Positions 56,422 through 64,000 of a DNA stretch of 64,000 nt are shown here, piece after piece (position 1 is the first letter of the stretch; each line of letters begins with the position of its first letter). The notes beneath the pieces were generated by a model. The model saw only the letters and a list, made by a program, of their open reading frames with translations, had not been told where the DNA came from and made no database searches. Source of the stretch: Pseudothauera rhizosphaerae (GTDB lineage Bacteria > Pseudomonadota > Gammaproteobacteria > Burkholderiales > Rhodocyclaceae); NCBI RefSeq assembly GCF_004801305.1, contig NZ_SSOD01000023.1, positions 1 to 64,000 of the forward strand. The letters run 5' to 3'. The translations under genes and the position numbers were made by a program.

Positions 56422-57590
56422 TGCCGGACACGACGCATATGAAGACAAGGTGGCGACGAATCGGCGCCGGCCTGGCGCTCACCCTGGGCCTTGCCGCGGG
56501 CCCCCTGCACGCGGCCGACGACGCGGTGACGGACCTCGCCGGGCGTACGCTGCGGGTGCCGGCCAACACCCAGCGCATCCTGCTCGGCGAGGCGCGCCTG
56601 ATCCCCGCGCTGGCGGTGCTGGAACGGGAGACGCTGGGCGAACGCATCGTCGGCATGCCGGCCGACTTCGAACTGCTCGACCCGCCCGGCTACGCCCAGT
56701 ACCTGGAGCGCTACCCGCAACTGCGCGAGGTGGCGCGCACCGGGCGGATGACGGCGGACACCTTCAGCGTGGAGATGGCCCTCTCCCTCAAGCCCGACCT
56801 GGCCATCTTCGGCCTGGAAGGGCACGGCCCTTCGCCCGAGCACCGCGAAACCCTGGACCGCCTGGCGGCGGCCGGCGTCACCGTGGTGTTCGTCGATTTC
56901 CGCAAGGAGCCGCTGCGCAACACTCCGCGCAGCATCGAGGTGCTCGGCCGGGTGCTGGGGCGCGAGGGCGAGGCGGCCGCCTTCGTGGAGGAATACGAAG
57001 CCCAGCTCGCGCGCGTGACCGAGCGCCTGGCGGCGCGCACGGCCGACGGCCCCACGGTGTTCATCGAGAACCGCGTCGGGCTCTCCGAGGAATGCTGCGC
57101 GACCATGAGCGAGGGCCTGATGGGCACGCTGCTGGACGCCGCCGGCGGGCGCAACGTGGCCAAGGGGCTGGTGCCCGGCGCCTTTGGCGTGCTCAGCCTG
57201 GAGCATCTGGTGAGCCGCCCGCCGGAGGTCTACATCGGCACCGCGATCGGCTCCCGCGCCACCATGGAGCGCATGCCCATGCGCATCGTGCTCGGCCCCG
57301 GCGTCGACGGGCAGACCGCGCGCGAATCCCTGGCGCGCGCCCTGCAGCGTCCCGGCATCGCCACGCTGCCGGCGGTCCGGCAGGGCAGGGCGCACGCCAT
57401 CTGGCACCACTTCTACGTCTCGCCGTTCAACGTGGTCGCGGTGCAGGTGTTCGCCAAGTGGCTGTACCCGGAACTCTTCGCCGACCTGCGCCCGGAAGAG
57501 ACGCTCGCCATGTTCTATCGCCGCTTCCAGCCCGTGCCGCTGGACGGCGAATACTGGACGAGCCTGGGCGCGGAGGGCGCCGTACGGTGA
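56421..57590 (+). CDS. Siderophore ABC transporter, periplasmic binding protein
   Basis: 389-aa FepB/FecB-type binding protein. The signal peptide is TRWRRIGAGLALTLGLAAG; the mature part begins ADDAVTDLAGRTLRVPANTQRILL, the usual entry of helical-backbone binding proteins. MALSLKPDLAIFGLEG and LVSRPPEVYIGT are the interlobe segments. The start may be ATG 56421 (overlapping the receptor stop, TGATG) or ATG 56439. It overlaps the permease start. Confidence 0.88.
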   Translation: MPDTTHMKTRWRRIGAGLALTLGLAAGPLHAADDAVTDLAGRTLRVPANTQRILLGEARLIPALAVLERETLGERIVGMPADFELLDPPGYAQYLERYPQLREVARTGRMTADTFSVEMALSLKPDLAIFGLEGHGPSPEHRETLDRLAAAGVTVVFVDFRKEPLRNTPRSIEVLGRVLGREGEAAAFVEEYEAQLARVTERLAARTADGPTVFIENRVGLSEECCATMSEGLMGTLLDAAGGRNVAKGLVPGAFGVLSLEHLVSRPPEVYIGTAIGSRATMERMPMRIVLGPGVDGQTARESLARALQRPGIATLPAVRQGRAHAIWHHFYVSPFNVVAVQVFAKWLYPELFADLRPEETLAMFYRRFQPVPLDGEYWTSLGAEGAVR

Positions 57591-58648
57591 TCGCGGCACA
57601 GAATGCGGGCATGACCCTGGCCGAGCGCTACGCCGCGTGCGTGCGCCGCCGGGTCGCGGTGCTGTCGGCCCTGCTGCTGGCGCTGGGGCTGATCTTCCTC
57701 GCCGATCTGGCCACCGGCCCGTCGGGCCTGCCGTGGCAAACCGTGTGGCAGGGCGTGCTCGACCCGCAGCACCTGGACGTGGGCACGCGGGTGATCCTGT
57801 GGGACGTGCGCCTGCCCTACGCGGTCATGGCGGTGCTGGTGGGTGCCGCCCTCGGCCTGGCCGGCGCGCAGATGCAGACGGTGCTGAACAACCCGCTCGC
57901 CAGCCCGTTCACCCTCGGCCTGTCGGCGGCGGCCACGGTGGGGGCCTCGCTGGCCCTCATCACCGGCTTCTCCGCCTGGGGGCTGGGGCAATCGATCGCG
58001 CTGCCCCTGTGCGCCTTCGGCGGCGCGGCCGTGGGGGCGCTGCTGATCCACCTGCTGGCCCTGCGCTGGGGCGCTTCGGTGAACTCGGTGGTGCTGTTCG
58101 GCATCGCGCTGATGTTCAGCTTCGAAGCCCTGCTGTGGCTGCTGCAGTACGTGGCGGACAACGCCCTGCAGCAGATCGTGTTCTGGAGCATGGGCAGCCT
58201 GGGCCGTTCCACCTGGCCCCGGATCGGCGTGCTGGCGGTGGTGGTGCTCGTCTGTGCGTTGTGGACCCAGTCCCAGGCCTGGGCCATGACCGCCCTGCGC
58301 AGCGGCGAGGACCATGCCCGCAGTTGCGGCGTGGCGGTGGAGCGGCTGCGCCTGGTGAGCCTGATCCGGGTCTGCCTGTTGAGCGGCACGGCGCTCGCCT
58401 TCGTCGGCACCATCGGCTTCGTCGGCCTGGTGGGGCCGCACATGGCGCGCCTCGCCCTGGGCGAGGATCACCGCTTCTTCCTGCCCGCGAGCGCCCTGGC
58501 CGGCGCGCTGATGCTGTCGTGCGCCTCCATACTGAGCAAGGTGCTGGTGCCGGGCGTGGTCCTGCCGATCGGCATCGTCACCGCGCTGGTGGGGGTGCCG
58601 GTCTTCATGCTGCTGGTGGTGCGCCACCAGAAGGGGCTGCGCGAATGA
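57587..58648 (+). CDS. Siderophore ABC transporter, FecCD-type permease
   Basis: 353-aa inner-membrane permease with about nine to ten helices. LVGAALGLAGAQMQTVLNNPLASPFTLGLSAAATVGA and GTIGFVGLVGPHMARLALGEDHRF are the FecCD/BtuC signature segments, the latter being the coupling region for the ATPase. Only one permease is encoded, so it should work as a homodimer, unlike FepD/FepG. It starts at GTG 57587, overlapping the binding-protein stop (GTGA), with GGAGGG upstream. An ATG at 57611 is the alternative. Confidence 0.92.
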   Translation: MIAAQNAGMTLAERYAACVRRRVAVLSALLLALGLIFLADLATGPSGLPWQTVWQGVLDPQHLDVGTRVILWDVRLPYAVMAVLVGAALGLAGAQMQTVLNNPLASPFTLGLSAAATVGASLALITGFSAWGLGQSIALPLCAFGGAAVGALLIHLLALRWGASVNSVVLFGIALMFSFEALLWLLQYVADNALQQIVFWSMGSLGRSTWPRIGVLAVVVLVCALWTQSQAWAMTALRSGEDHARSCGVAVERLRLVSLIRVCLLSGTALAFVGTIGFVGLVGPHMARLALGEDHRFFLPASALAGALMLSCASILSKVLVPGVVLPIGIVTALVGVPVFMLLVVRHQKGLRE

Positions 58649-59493
58649 ACGCGCAGCAATGCTGCTTCACGGCCGCTGCGCGGTCCCCGGCCGCGCCCGC
58701 CACGGAGGTGCCGGCGGGGCTGGTGTTGCGCGGCCTCGGCGTGTCCTACGGCAGCAAGGCGGTGGTGCGCGACATCGACCTGGCGCCCTTGCCCACGGGT
58801 TGCGTGGTGGCCATGGTGGGCGCCAACGGCGCGGGCAAGTCCTCCACCCTGCGCGCTCTGGCCGGCCTCAACCCCATGAGCGGGCAGGCGCTGCTCGACG
58901 GCGACGATCTCGCCGCCCTCGACCCGGCCACGCGCGCGCGCCGCGTGGCCTACATGCCCCAGAGCCTGCCCCAGGCCTCCTCGCTCACGGTCTACGAATC
59001 GGTGCTGAGCGCGGTGCGCACCGCCTGTCCGCAACTGGGCACCGCGGTGGTGCACCAGCGCATCGAGACCGTGCTGGGCGACCTTGGCCTGCGGGATCTG
59101 GCCATGCGGCCCCTGCTGGCCCTGTCCGGCGGGCAGCGCCAGATGGCCGGGCTGGCCCAGTTGCTGGTACGCGAGCCGCGCCTGCTGCTGCTCGACGAGC
59201 CCACCAGCGCACTCGACCTGCGCTGGCAGTTGTGCCTGATGGAGGCCCTGCGCCGCCACGTGGCCGGCCGCCAGGCCCTGTGCCTGATGGCGGTCCACGA
59301 CCTGAACCTGGCGGCACGCTTCTGCAGCGACATGCTGGTGATGGCGCAGGGACGGCTGATCGCGCGCGGCGCGCCCGGCCGCATCCTCACGCCGGACCTG
59401 CTGCGGCGGGCCTACGGCATTGCCGCGCGCGTGGAAACCTGCTCGCTGGGCACGCCGCTGGTGATCGCGGAGCGGGCATTCGATCCGGAGTGA
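58645..59493 (+). CDS. Siderophore ABC transporter, ATP-binding protein
   Basis: 282-aa FepC/FhuC-type ATPase. Walker A is VGANGAGKSSTLRAL, the Q-loop AYMPQSLPQ, the signature ALSGGQRQMAGLAQLL, Walker B LLLLDEPTSALD, and the switch His lies in MAVHDLNLAARF. A 30-residue N-terminal tail before LRGLGVSYGSKAV is longer than usual. The ATG overlaps the permease stop by 4 bp. Together with the FepB-like and FecCD proteins it forms the inner-membrane importer. Confidence 0.95.
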   Translation: MNAQQCCFTAAARSPAAPATEVPAGLVLRGLGVSYGSKAVVRDIDLAPLPTGCVVAMVGANGAGKSSTLRALAGLNPMSGQALLDGDDLAALDPATRARRVAYMPQSLPQASSLTVYESVLSAVRTACPQLGTAVVHQRIETVLGDLGLRDLAMRPLLALSGGQRQMAGLAQLLVREPRLLLLDEPTSALDLRWQLCLMEALRRHVAGRQALCLMAVHDLNLAARFCSDMLVMAQGRLIARGAPGRILTPDLLRRAYGIAARVETCSLGTPLVIAERAFDPE

Positions 59494-59539
59494 GGCGGAG
59501 CGATCCGCCGTGCAAGCCCAAAATAACCGGGAGACAACG

Positions 59540-59833
59540 ATGCATCGTGTGAAGGGCAGCATGCCGACCCCCGAACCCAGCCGCTATCTGACCCGGCTGT
59601 GCCACCACTTCCGCAGGAAGATCGAGGTGGAATACGACGAGCGCCAGGGCCTGGCGCGCTTCCCCTGGGGCGACTGCCGGCTCACGGCGCGGGAGGGCGA
59701 GCTCGAATTCGAATGTTCGAGCGCCACGGCCGAGCAACTGGGCCGGGTGCGGTTCGTCATCGACGAGCACGTGGCGCTGTTCTCGCGCAGGGCGCCGCTG
59801 ACGGTGCACTGGCAGCCGCCCGACCCGGACTGA
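59540..59833 (+). CDS. DUF2218-family protein
   Basis: 97-aa protein with SRYLTRLCHHFRRKIEVEYDE, GDCRLTAREGELEFECSSATAEQLGRV and HWQPP, the pattern of DUF2218. Members often sit beside iron-siderophore uptake genes; function unknown. Two His-rich points (CHHF and the C-terminal DEHVALF) could bind metal but this is not shown. The ATG at 59540 has GGGAG seven bases upstream. It ends the uptake operon and faces the next gene with a 1-bp gap between stops. Confidence 0.85.
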   Translation: MHRVKGSMPTPEPSRYLTRLCHHFRRKIEVEYDERQGLARFPWGDCRLTAREGELEFECSSATAEQLGRVRFVIDEHVALFSRRAPLTVHWQPPDPD

Positions 59834-59834
59834 T

Positions 59835-62800
59835 TCAGCGCGCGGTGACCACCGGAATGCCCTTCAGCGTGCCGCTTGGCCGCGGCAGCGTGTCGGCGGG
59901 CACGGCGTCGGCCAGATGGGGGGCGAGCCCCAGCCGCCGGCACAGCTCGGCCTCCTGCGCCAGCACCCCGGCCAGGGCGGCGAGCTTGACGTGGCCGAAG
60001 CCGCGGATGCGGTCGGGCAGGGCGGCCAGCGCCACGGCGTCGGCGAGATTTCCGGCGTCCAGCCGCGGCAGCAGGGCTTCGACCAGATCGGCGTAGCGTG
60101 CCGCCAGCGTGCGCTCCATGCGCCGCTCCGCGGTATGGCCGAAGGGGTCCAGCCGGGTGCCGCGCAGCACCTTGCCGCGGGCGAGCCATTTCATCGCGCG
60201 GAGCAGCCAGGGGCCGTAGCGCACTTTGGCCGGCGGCGCGCCGTCCTTCGGCTTCACCAGCAGCGGCGGGGCCATGTGGAAGGACAGGCGCAGCTCGCCT
60301 TCGAAGGTCTCTTCCAGGGCGCGCCGGAAGCGTCCGTTGGTGAAGAGGCGCGCCACCTCGTATTCGTCCTTGTAGGCCAGCAGTTTGGCGTAGCCCTGCG
60401 CCACGGCGCGGGTCAGCGGCAGGGCCGGGTCGGCCGCGAGCCGCGTTTCGGCGTCGCGCACGCGTTCCACCAGGGTGCGGTAGCGCGCGGCGTAGGCAGC
60501 GTTCTGGTAGGCGGCGAGGTGTTCGCTGCGCTGGGCGATCACGTCGTCCAGCGTCCGGGTGCGCGGGGCGGGTTCCTCGGCCAGCGCCAATACGGTGTCC
60601 GGCTCCTCCGCGGCCAGCCGGCCCAGGTGGAGGGCCATGCGGTTGGAGTCCACGGCCACACCGTTGAGGGCGATGGCGCGCTCCAGCGCGGGGAGCGACA
60701 CCGGCACGAGTCCCCGTTGCCAGGCGTAGCCGAGCAGCAGCAGGTTGGCGCCGATGGAATCCCCCTGCAGGCGCAGGGCGAGGTCGTAGGCGTCCACGGT
60801 GTCCAGTGCCGCGGGGTTGTCGTCCGCGCCGGCCGCGAAGAGCAGCTTGTCGAACAATGCATCGGCGTGCAGGCTGGCGTCCGGGTCGCGCACGAATCTG
60901 TCGGTGGGGGTGCGGTGGCTGCTCGCGACGATGCGGGTGCGGCCGCGGCGCACGGTGCCGAGCGTATCGGGCGAGGCGCCCACGACCAGGTCGCAGGCCA
61001 GCAGCAGGTCGGCCTGCTGGGAGTCGATGCGTACCTGGTTGAGCAGTTCCGGGCGCTTCGCCCAGCGGATGAAGGCCAGCACCGCGCCGCCCTTCTGGGC
61101 GAAGCCCATGAAGTCGAGCTGGGAGCTGGCCAGGCCGTCCAGGTGGGCGGCCATGCTGACCAGGGCGCCCACGGTGACCACGCCGGTGCCGCCCACGCCG
61201 GTGATCAGCATGTCGTAGGGGGCTTCGTCGAGCTGTGCGGCGGGCTGGGGCAGGTGGGCGATCAACTCGTCCAGTTTGTCGCGCCCCAGGCGGGCGACGC
61301 GCTTCTTCAACCTGCCGCCTTCCACCGAGACGAAGCTCGGGCAGAAGCCCTGCACGCAGGAATAGTCCTTGTTGCAGGACGACTGCTCGATCTGGCGCTT
61401 GCGCCCGAACGGGGTCTCCAGCGGCAGCACGGACAGGCAGTTGGATTGCTGCCCGCAGTCGCCGCAGCCCTCGCACACCTCGGCGTTGATGAAGATGCGC
61501 CGGTCCGGGTCGGGGTATTCGCCCTTCTTGCGCCGGCGGCGCTTCTCGGCGGCACAGGTCTGGTCGTAGATCAGGCAGGTGACGCCTTCCACGTCCCGCA
61601 GCGTGCGCTGCACCGCGTCCAACTCGCCGCGGGGGTGGAAGGTGGTGCCGGGCGGGAACAGGCTCTCCTGGCCGCGATACTTCTCCGGCTCGTCGCTCAC
61701 CACCGCCAGCCGGCGCACGCCTTCGGCCTCCACCTGGCGGGCGATGCGCTCCACGCCGATGACGCCGTCCACCGGTTGGCCGCCGGTCATGGCCACCGCG
61801 TCGTTGTAGAGGATCTTGTAGGTGACGTTGGCGCGGGCCGCGATGGCCTGGCGGATGGCGAGCGAACCGGAGTGGAAGTAGGTGCCGTCGCCCAGGTTCT
61901 GGAACACGTGGGGGCGGGCGGTGAAGCGGCCGTGGGCGGCCCAGTCCACGCCCTCGCCGCCCATCTGGATCAGCCCGGTGGTGGAACGCTCCATCCACGA
62001 GGCCATGAAGTGGCAGCCGATGCCGGCCTGGGCGATGGAGCCTTCCGGCACGCGGGTGGAGGTGTTGTGGGGACAGCCGGAGCAGAAGTAGGGCAGGCGG
62101 CGCACCGTATCGGCCACGTTGGAGAGGAGTTCCGGGGCGGTGAAATCCGTGACCCGGTTGCGGCGATCCAGCGCCGGTTTGTGGCGCGCCAGCCATTCGG
62201 CGAGGACGGGCATGATGCGCGATGGGCGCAGTTCGCCCAGGGCGGACAGCAGCGGCCGGCCGTCGGCGTCCGCCTTGCCGATCACGCGCGGGCGTTGCGG
62301 CAGGTTGAAGAGCAGGTCGCGGAGCTGGCGTTCCACCACCGGGGCCTTCTCCTCGATCACCAGCACCTCGGTGAGGCCGTCGACCAGCTCGGCGACGCGG
62401 GTGGGCTCCAGGGGGAACACCAGGCCGACCTTGTAGATGCGGATGCCGGCCGCTTCCAGGTCGGCGAGCGTCAGGCCCAGCCGGCGCAGCACTTCGAGGA
62501 AGTCGTAGTGCGCCTTGCCCACGGTGACGATGGCGAGGTCCGCCTGCGGGGTGCGGCAGATCCAGCGGTCGATGCTGTTGACCCGCGCGAAGGCGCGCAC
62601 CGCGTCCAGCTTGGCCGCCAGGCGTTGCTCGATGGTCAGGCTGGGCAGGTCCGGCCAGCGGTAGTGCAGGCCGCCGGGCGGGGGGACGAATCCGGCCGGT
62701 GCTGGGAAGTGGGTGCGCACGCCGTCCAGGTCCACGGTCATGCCGCTCTCCACCACTTCGGAAATCGCCTTGAAGCCCACCCAGTTGCCCGAGAAGCGGG

Positions 62801-63428
62801 ACAGGGCCCAGCCGTAGAGGCCGAACTCCAGGTACTCGGCCACGTTGCCTGGATGCAGTACCGGCATGCTCCAGGCCTGCAGGGCCAGATCGCTCTGGTG
62901 GGGCATGGAGGAGGACACGCAGCCGTGGTCGTCGCCGGTCACCACCAGCACGCCGCCGGTGGGCGAGGAACCGTAGGCGTTGCCGTGCTTGAGGGCGTCC
63001 CCGGCCCGGTCCACGCCCGGGCCCTTGCCGTACCACAGGGCGAACACGCCATCCACGGTACGCTCCGGGTCGGATTCCACCTGCTGGCTGCCGAGCACCG
63101 CGGTGCCGGCCAGTTCCTCGTTGATGGCCGGCAGGAACTGCACGCCGGCCGCATCGAGCAGGGTCTTCGCCTTCCACAGGGCCTGGTCGTAGCCGCCCAG
63201 GGGAGAACCTCGGTAGCCGCTGACGAAGCCGGCGGTGTGGAGTCCCCGGGCGCGGTCCAGCGCGGCCTGCATCAGCGGCAGGCGCACCAGGGCCTGGATG
63301 CCGGTGAGGAACACGGCGCCGTGGGTGGCTTCGAGGTTGTCCGTGAGACGGTAGTCGGTGCGAAAGGGAAGGGAGGGGGACGCGGCGCGAACGCCGGTGT
63401 CCGCTTCACGCGGAACGGGGGCTTGCAT
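59835..63428 (-). CDS. Indolepyruvate ferredoxin oxidoreductase, fused subunits
   Basis: 1197-aa 2-oxoacid:ferredoxin oxidoreductase that decarboxylates arylpyruvates to aryl-CoA. The alpha-type part comes first (TAGFVSGYRGSPLGGYDQAL, then GCVSSSMPHQSDL). A TPP-binding region follows (FCSGCPHNTSTRVPEGS, GGEGVDWAAHGRF, GDGTYFHSGSLAIRQA). A Cys-rich segment for iron-sulfur clusters has CEGCGDCGQQSNC and CNKDYSCVQGFCPSF. The gamma-type domain (GVGGTGVVTVGALVSMAAHL) ends the fusion, with an extra C-terminal region to about 1197. GGAGAG precedes the ATG at 63428. An Lrp-type regulator is divergent. Confidence 0.94.
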   Translation of the reverse strand: MQAPVPREADTGVRAASPSLPFRTDYRLTDNLEATHGAVFLTGIQALVRLPLMQAALDRARGLHTAGFVSGYRGSPLGGYDQALWKAKTLLDAAGVQFLPAINEELAGTAVLGSQQVESDPERTVDGVFALWYGKGPGVDRAGDALKHGNAYGSSPTGGVLVVTGDDHGCVSSSMPHQSDLALQAWSMPVLHPGNVAEYLEFGLYGWALSRFSGNWVGFKAISEVVESGMTVDLDGVRTHFPAPAGFVPPPGGLHYRWPDLPSLTIEQRLAAKLDAVRAFARVNSIDRWICRTPQADLAIVTVGKAHYDFLEVLRRLGLTLADLEAAGIRIYKVGLVFPLEPTRVAELVDGLTEVLVIEEKAPVVERQLRDLLFNLPQRPRVIGKADADGRPLLSALGELRPSRIMPVLAEWLARHKPALDRRNRVTDFTAPELLSNVADTVRRLPYFCSGCPHNTSTRVPEGSIAQAGIGCHFMASWMERSTTGLIQMGGEGVDWAAHGRFTARPHVFQNLGDGTYFHSGSLAIRQAIAARANVTYKILYNDAVAMTGGQPVDGVIGVERIARQVEAEGVRRLAVVSDEPEKYRGQESLFPPGTTFHPRGELDAVQRTLRDVEGVTCLIYDQTCAAEKRRRRKKGEYPDPDRRIFINAEVCEGCGDCGQQSNCLSVLPLETPFGRKRQIEQSSCNKDYSCVQGFCPSFVSVEGGRLKKRVARLGRDKLDELIAHLPQPAAQLDEAPYDMLITGVGGTGVVTVGALVSMAAHLDGLASSQLDFMGFAQKGGAVLAFIRWAKRPELLNQVRIDSQQADLLLACDLVVGASPDTLGTVRRGRTRIVASSHRTPTDRFVRDPDASLHADALFDKLLFAAGADDNPAALDTVDAYDLALRLQGDSIGANLLLLGYAWQRGLVPVSLPALERAIALNGVAVDSNRMALHLGRLAAEEPDTVLALAEEPAPRTRTLDDVIAQRSEHLAAYQNAAYAARYRTLVERVRDAETRLAADPALPLTRAVAQGYAKLLAYKDEYEVARLFTNGRFRRALEETFEGELRLSFHMAPPLLVKPKDGAPPAKVRYGPWLLRAMKWLARGKVLRGTRLDPFGHTAERRMERTLAARYADLVEALLPRLDAGNLADAVALAALPDRIRGFGHVKLAALAGVLAQEAELCRRLGLAPHLADAVPADTLPRPSGTLKGIPVVTAR

Positions 63429-63586
63429 GGGTGTCTCTCCACGGGGTCGGGGGCGTTCGTGTCGCCGCCTTCGTTGTCGTGATTAAAGCTTAGTGGCCGC
63501 TCGGGAAGAGAGGGTTCTTTTCTTGCGCGGAAATCGCCGCTGATGAGTATGATCGATCCACTGAAACGGATTCATGGAGTACGAAC

Positions 63587-64000
63587 ATGCTCGATCGTAT
63601 GGTGCGTCGCATCCTCCACGAACTGCAGCGCGATGCGCGCCTGTCGGTGCAGGAACTGGCCGCCCGCATCGGCCTGTCGGCCACGCCGTGCTGGCGGCGG
63701 CTGAAGGAGATCGAGAAGAGTGGCCTCATCCGCCGCCACACGGTATTGCTCGACCGGGAGGCGCTGGGGCTCAAGGAATGCCTGCTGGCCCACGTGACGT
63801 TGCTGCGCCACGCCGGCAATACGGTGGAGGAATTCGAGCGCGCGGTACTGGAGCACCCGGAGGTGATCGAGTGCTACAGCACCACGGGGGACTCGGACTA
63901 CATCCTGAAGATCGTGGTGCCGGACATGAAGGCCTACGATGCCTTCCTGCACCGCCACATCTTCGGCATCCCCGGCGTGGCCAACGTGCGCACCGCGGTG
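63587..64000 (+). CDS. Lrp/AsnC-family regulator (partial, runs off window)
   Basis: 138 codons are visible, with no stop before the window end. The N-terminal HTH reads MVRRILHELQRDARLSVQELAARIGLSATPCWRRLKEIEKSGLIRR, which is the Lrp/AsnC pattern. The RAM effector domain follows (CLLAHVTLLRH, VIECYSTTGDSDYILKIVVPDMKAYDAFLHRHI). GGAG lies eight bases before the ATG. It is divergent from the indolepyruvate oxidoreductase gene across 158 bp, so it probably regulates that gene in response to an aromatic amino acid or its keto acid. A few residues are missing at the C-terminus, where such proteins normally end near 150-160 residues. Confidence 0.93.
   Translation, partial: MLDRMVRRILHELQRDARLSVQELAARIGLSATPCWRRLKEIEKSGLIRRHTVLLDREALGLKECLLAHVTLLRHAGNTVEEFERAVLEHPEVIECYSTTGDSDYILKIVVPDMKAYDAFLHRHIFGIPGVANVRTAV

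Noticed and set aside
63523-63553. Sigma-70 promoter for the Lrp-type gene
   Set aside because: TTGCGC and TATGAT are 19 bp apart with a poor -35; too weak to list as a feature.

Overview
The window is a GC-rich chromosomal segment with dense, mostly short-spaced genes. Gene content and order (ilvE next to a small zinc-finger gene, glnE divergent from yhdP-nit-tldD, nudJ with mnmA, soxYZ, a fused indolepyruvate ferredoxin oxidoreductase) suggest a betaproteobacterium of the Azoarcus/Thauera/Rhodocyclales type. That placement is inferred from gene content. I see no tRNA or rRNA gene, insertion sequence, phage module or CRISPR array.

Positions 1-40.4 kb are mainly housekeeping. They hold dinB, a P2-type cation ATPase, two membrane-anchored diguanylate cyclases, a PduO-type cobalamin adenosyltransferase, two divergent PIN-toxin modules, alaS (with an in-frame 21-bp triplication), a phosphohexomutase, an ilvE operon, mscS, nudJ-hypothetical-mnmA, a coupled pair of unknown small genes, an MFS transporter, sixA with a CYTH-CHAD protein, orphan soxYZ, glnE, yhdP-nit-tldD and an AsmA protein. 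Two near-identical REPIN-like palindromic doublets (105-167 and 38828-38900) and a different dyad (4216-4284) lie between genes.

At 40.4-41.3 kb a sigma-54 activator with a receiver domain lacking its phosphoacceptor is divergent from a bactofilin gene. The bactofilin gene carries a near-consensus -24/-12 promoter, with a dyad and an AT-rich stretch upstream of it.

Positions 41.5-59.8 kb form a complete catecholate siderophore locus. It comprises an MFS exporter, entC, entE, entB (with aryl carrier), a periplasmic esterase, a one-module NRPS (C-A-T-TE), entA, a phosphopantetheinyl transferase, an AraC-type regulator, a FepA-like receptor, a binding protein, a permease, an ATPase and a DUF2218 protein. 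The specificity residues I read from the NRPS adenylation domain (D-A-E-D-I-G-S-V-I) point to a basic residue, most likely lysine, rather than the serine of enterobactin. A 2,3-dihydroxybenzoyl-lysine product (azotochelin or myxochelin-acid type) is the leading inference. A 34-bp motif, 31/34 identical, precedes both the exporter/biosynthesis operon and the receptor/uptake operon. In both places it is followed at the same distance by a -10 element and then by a Fur-box-like palindrome, suggesting joint control by the AraC-type regulator and Fur.

The end of the window has a fused indolepyruvate ferredoxin oxidoreductase, divergent from an Lrp/AsnC regulator that runs off the edge.
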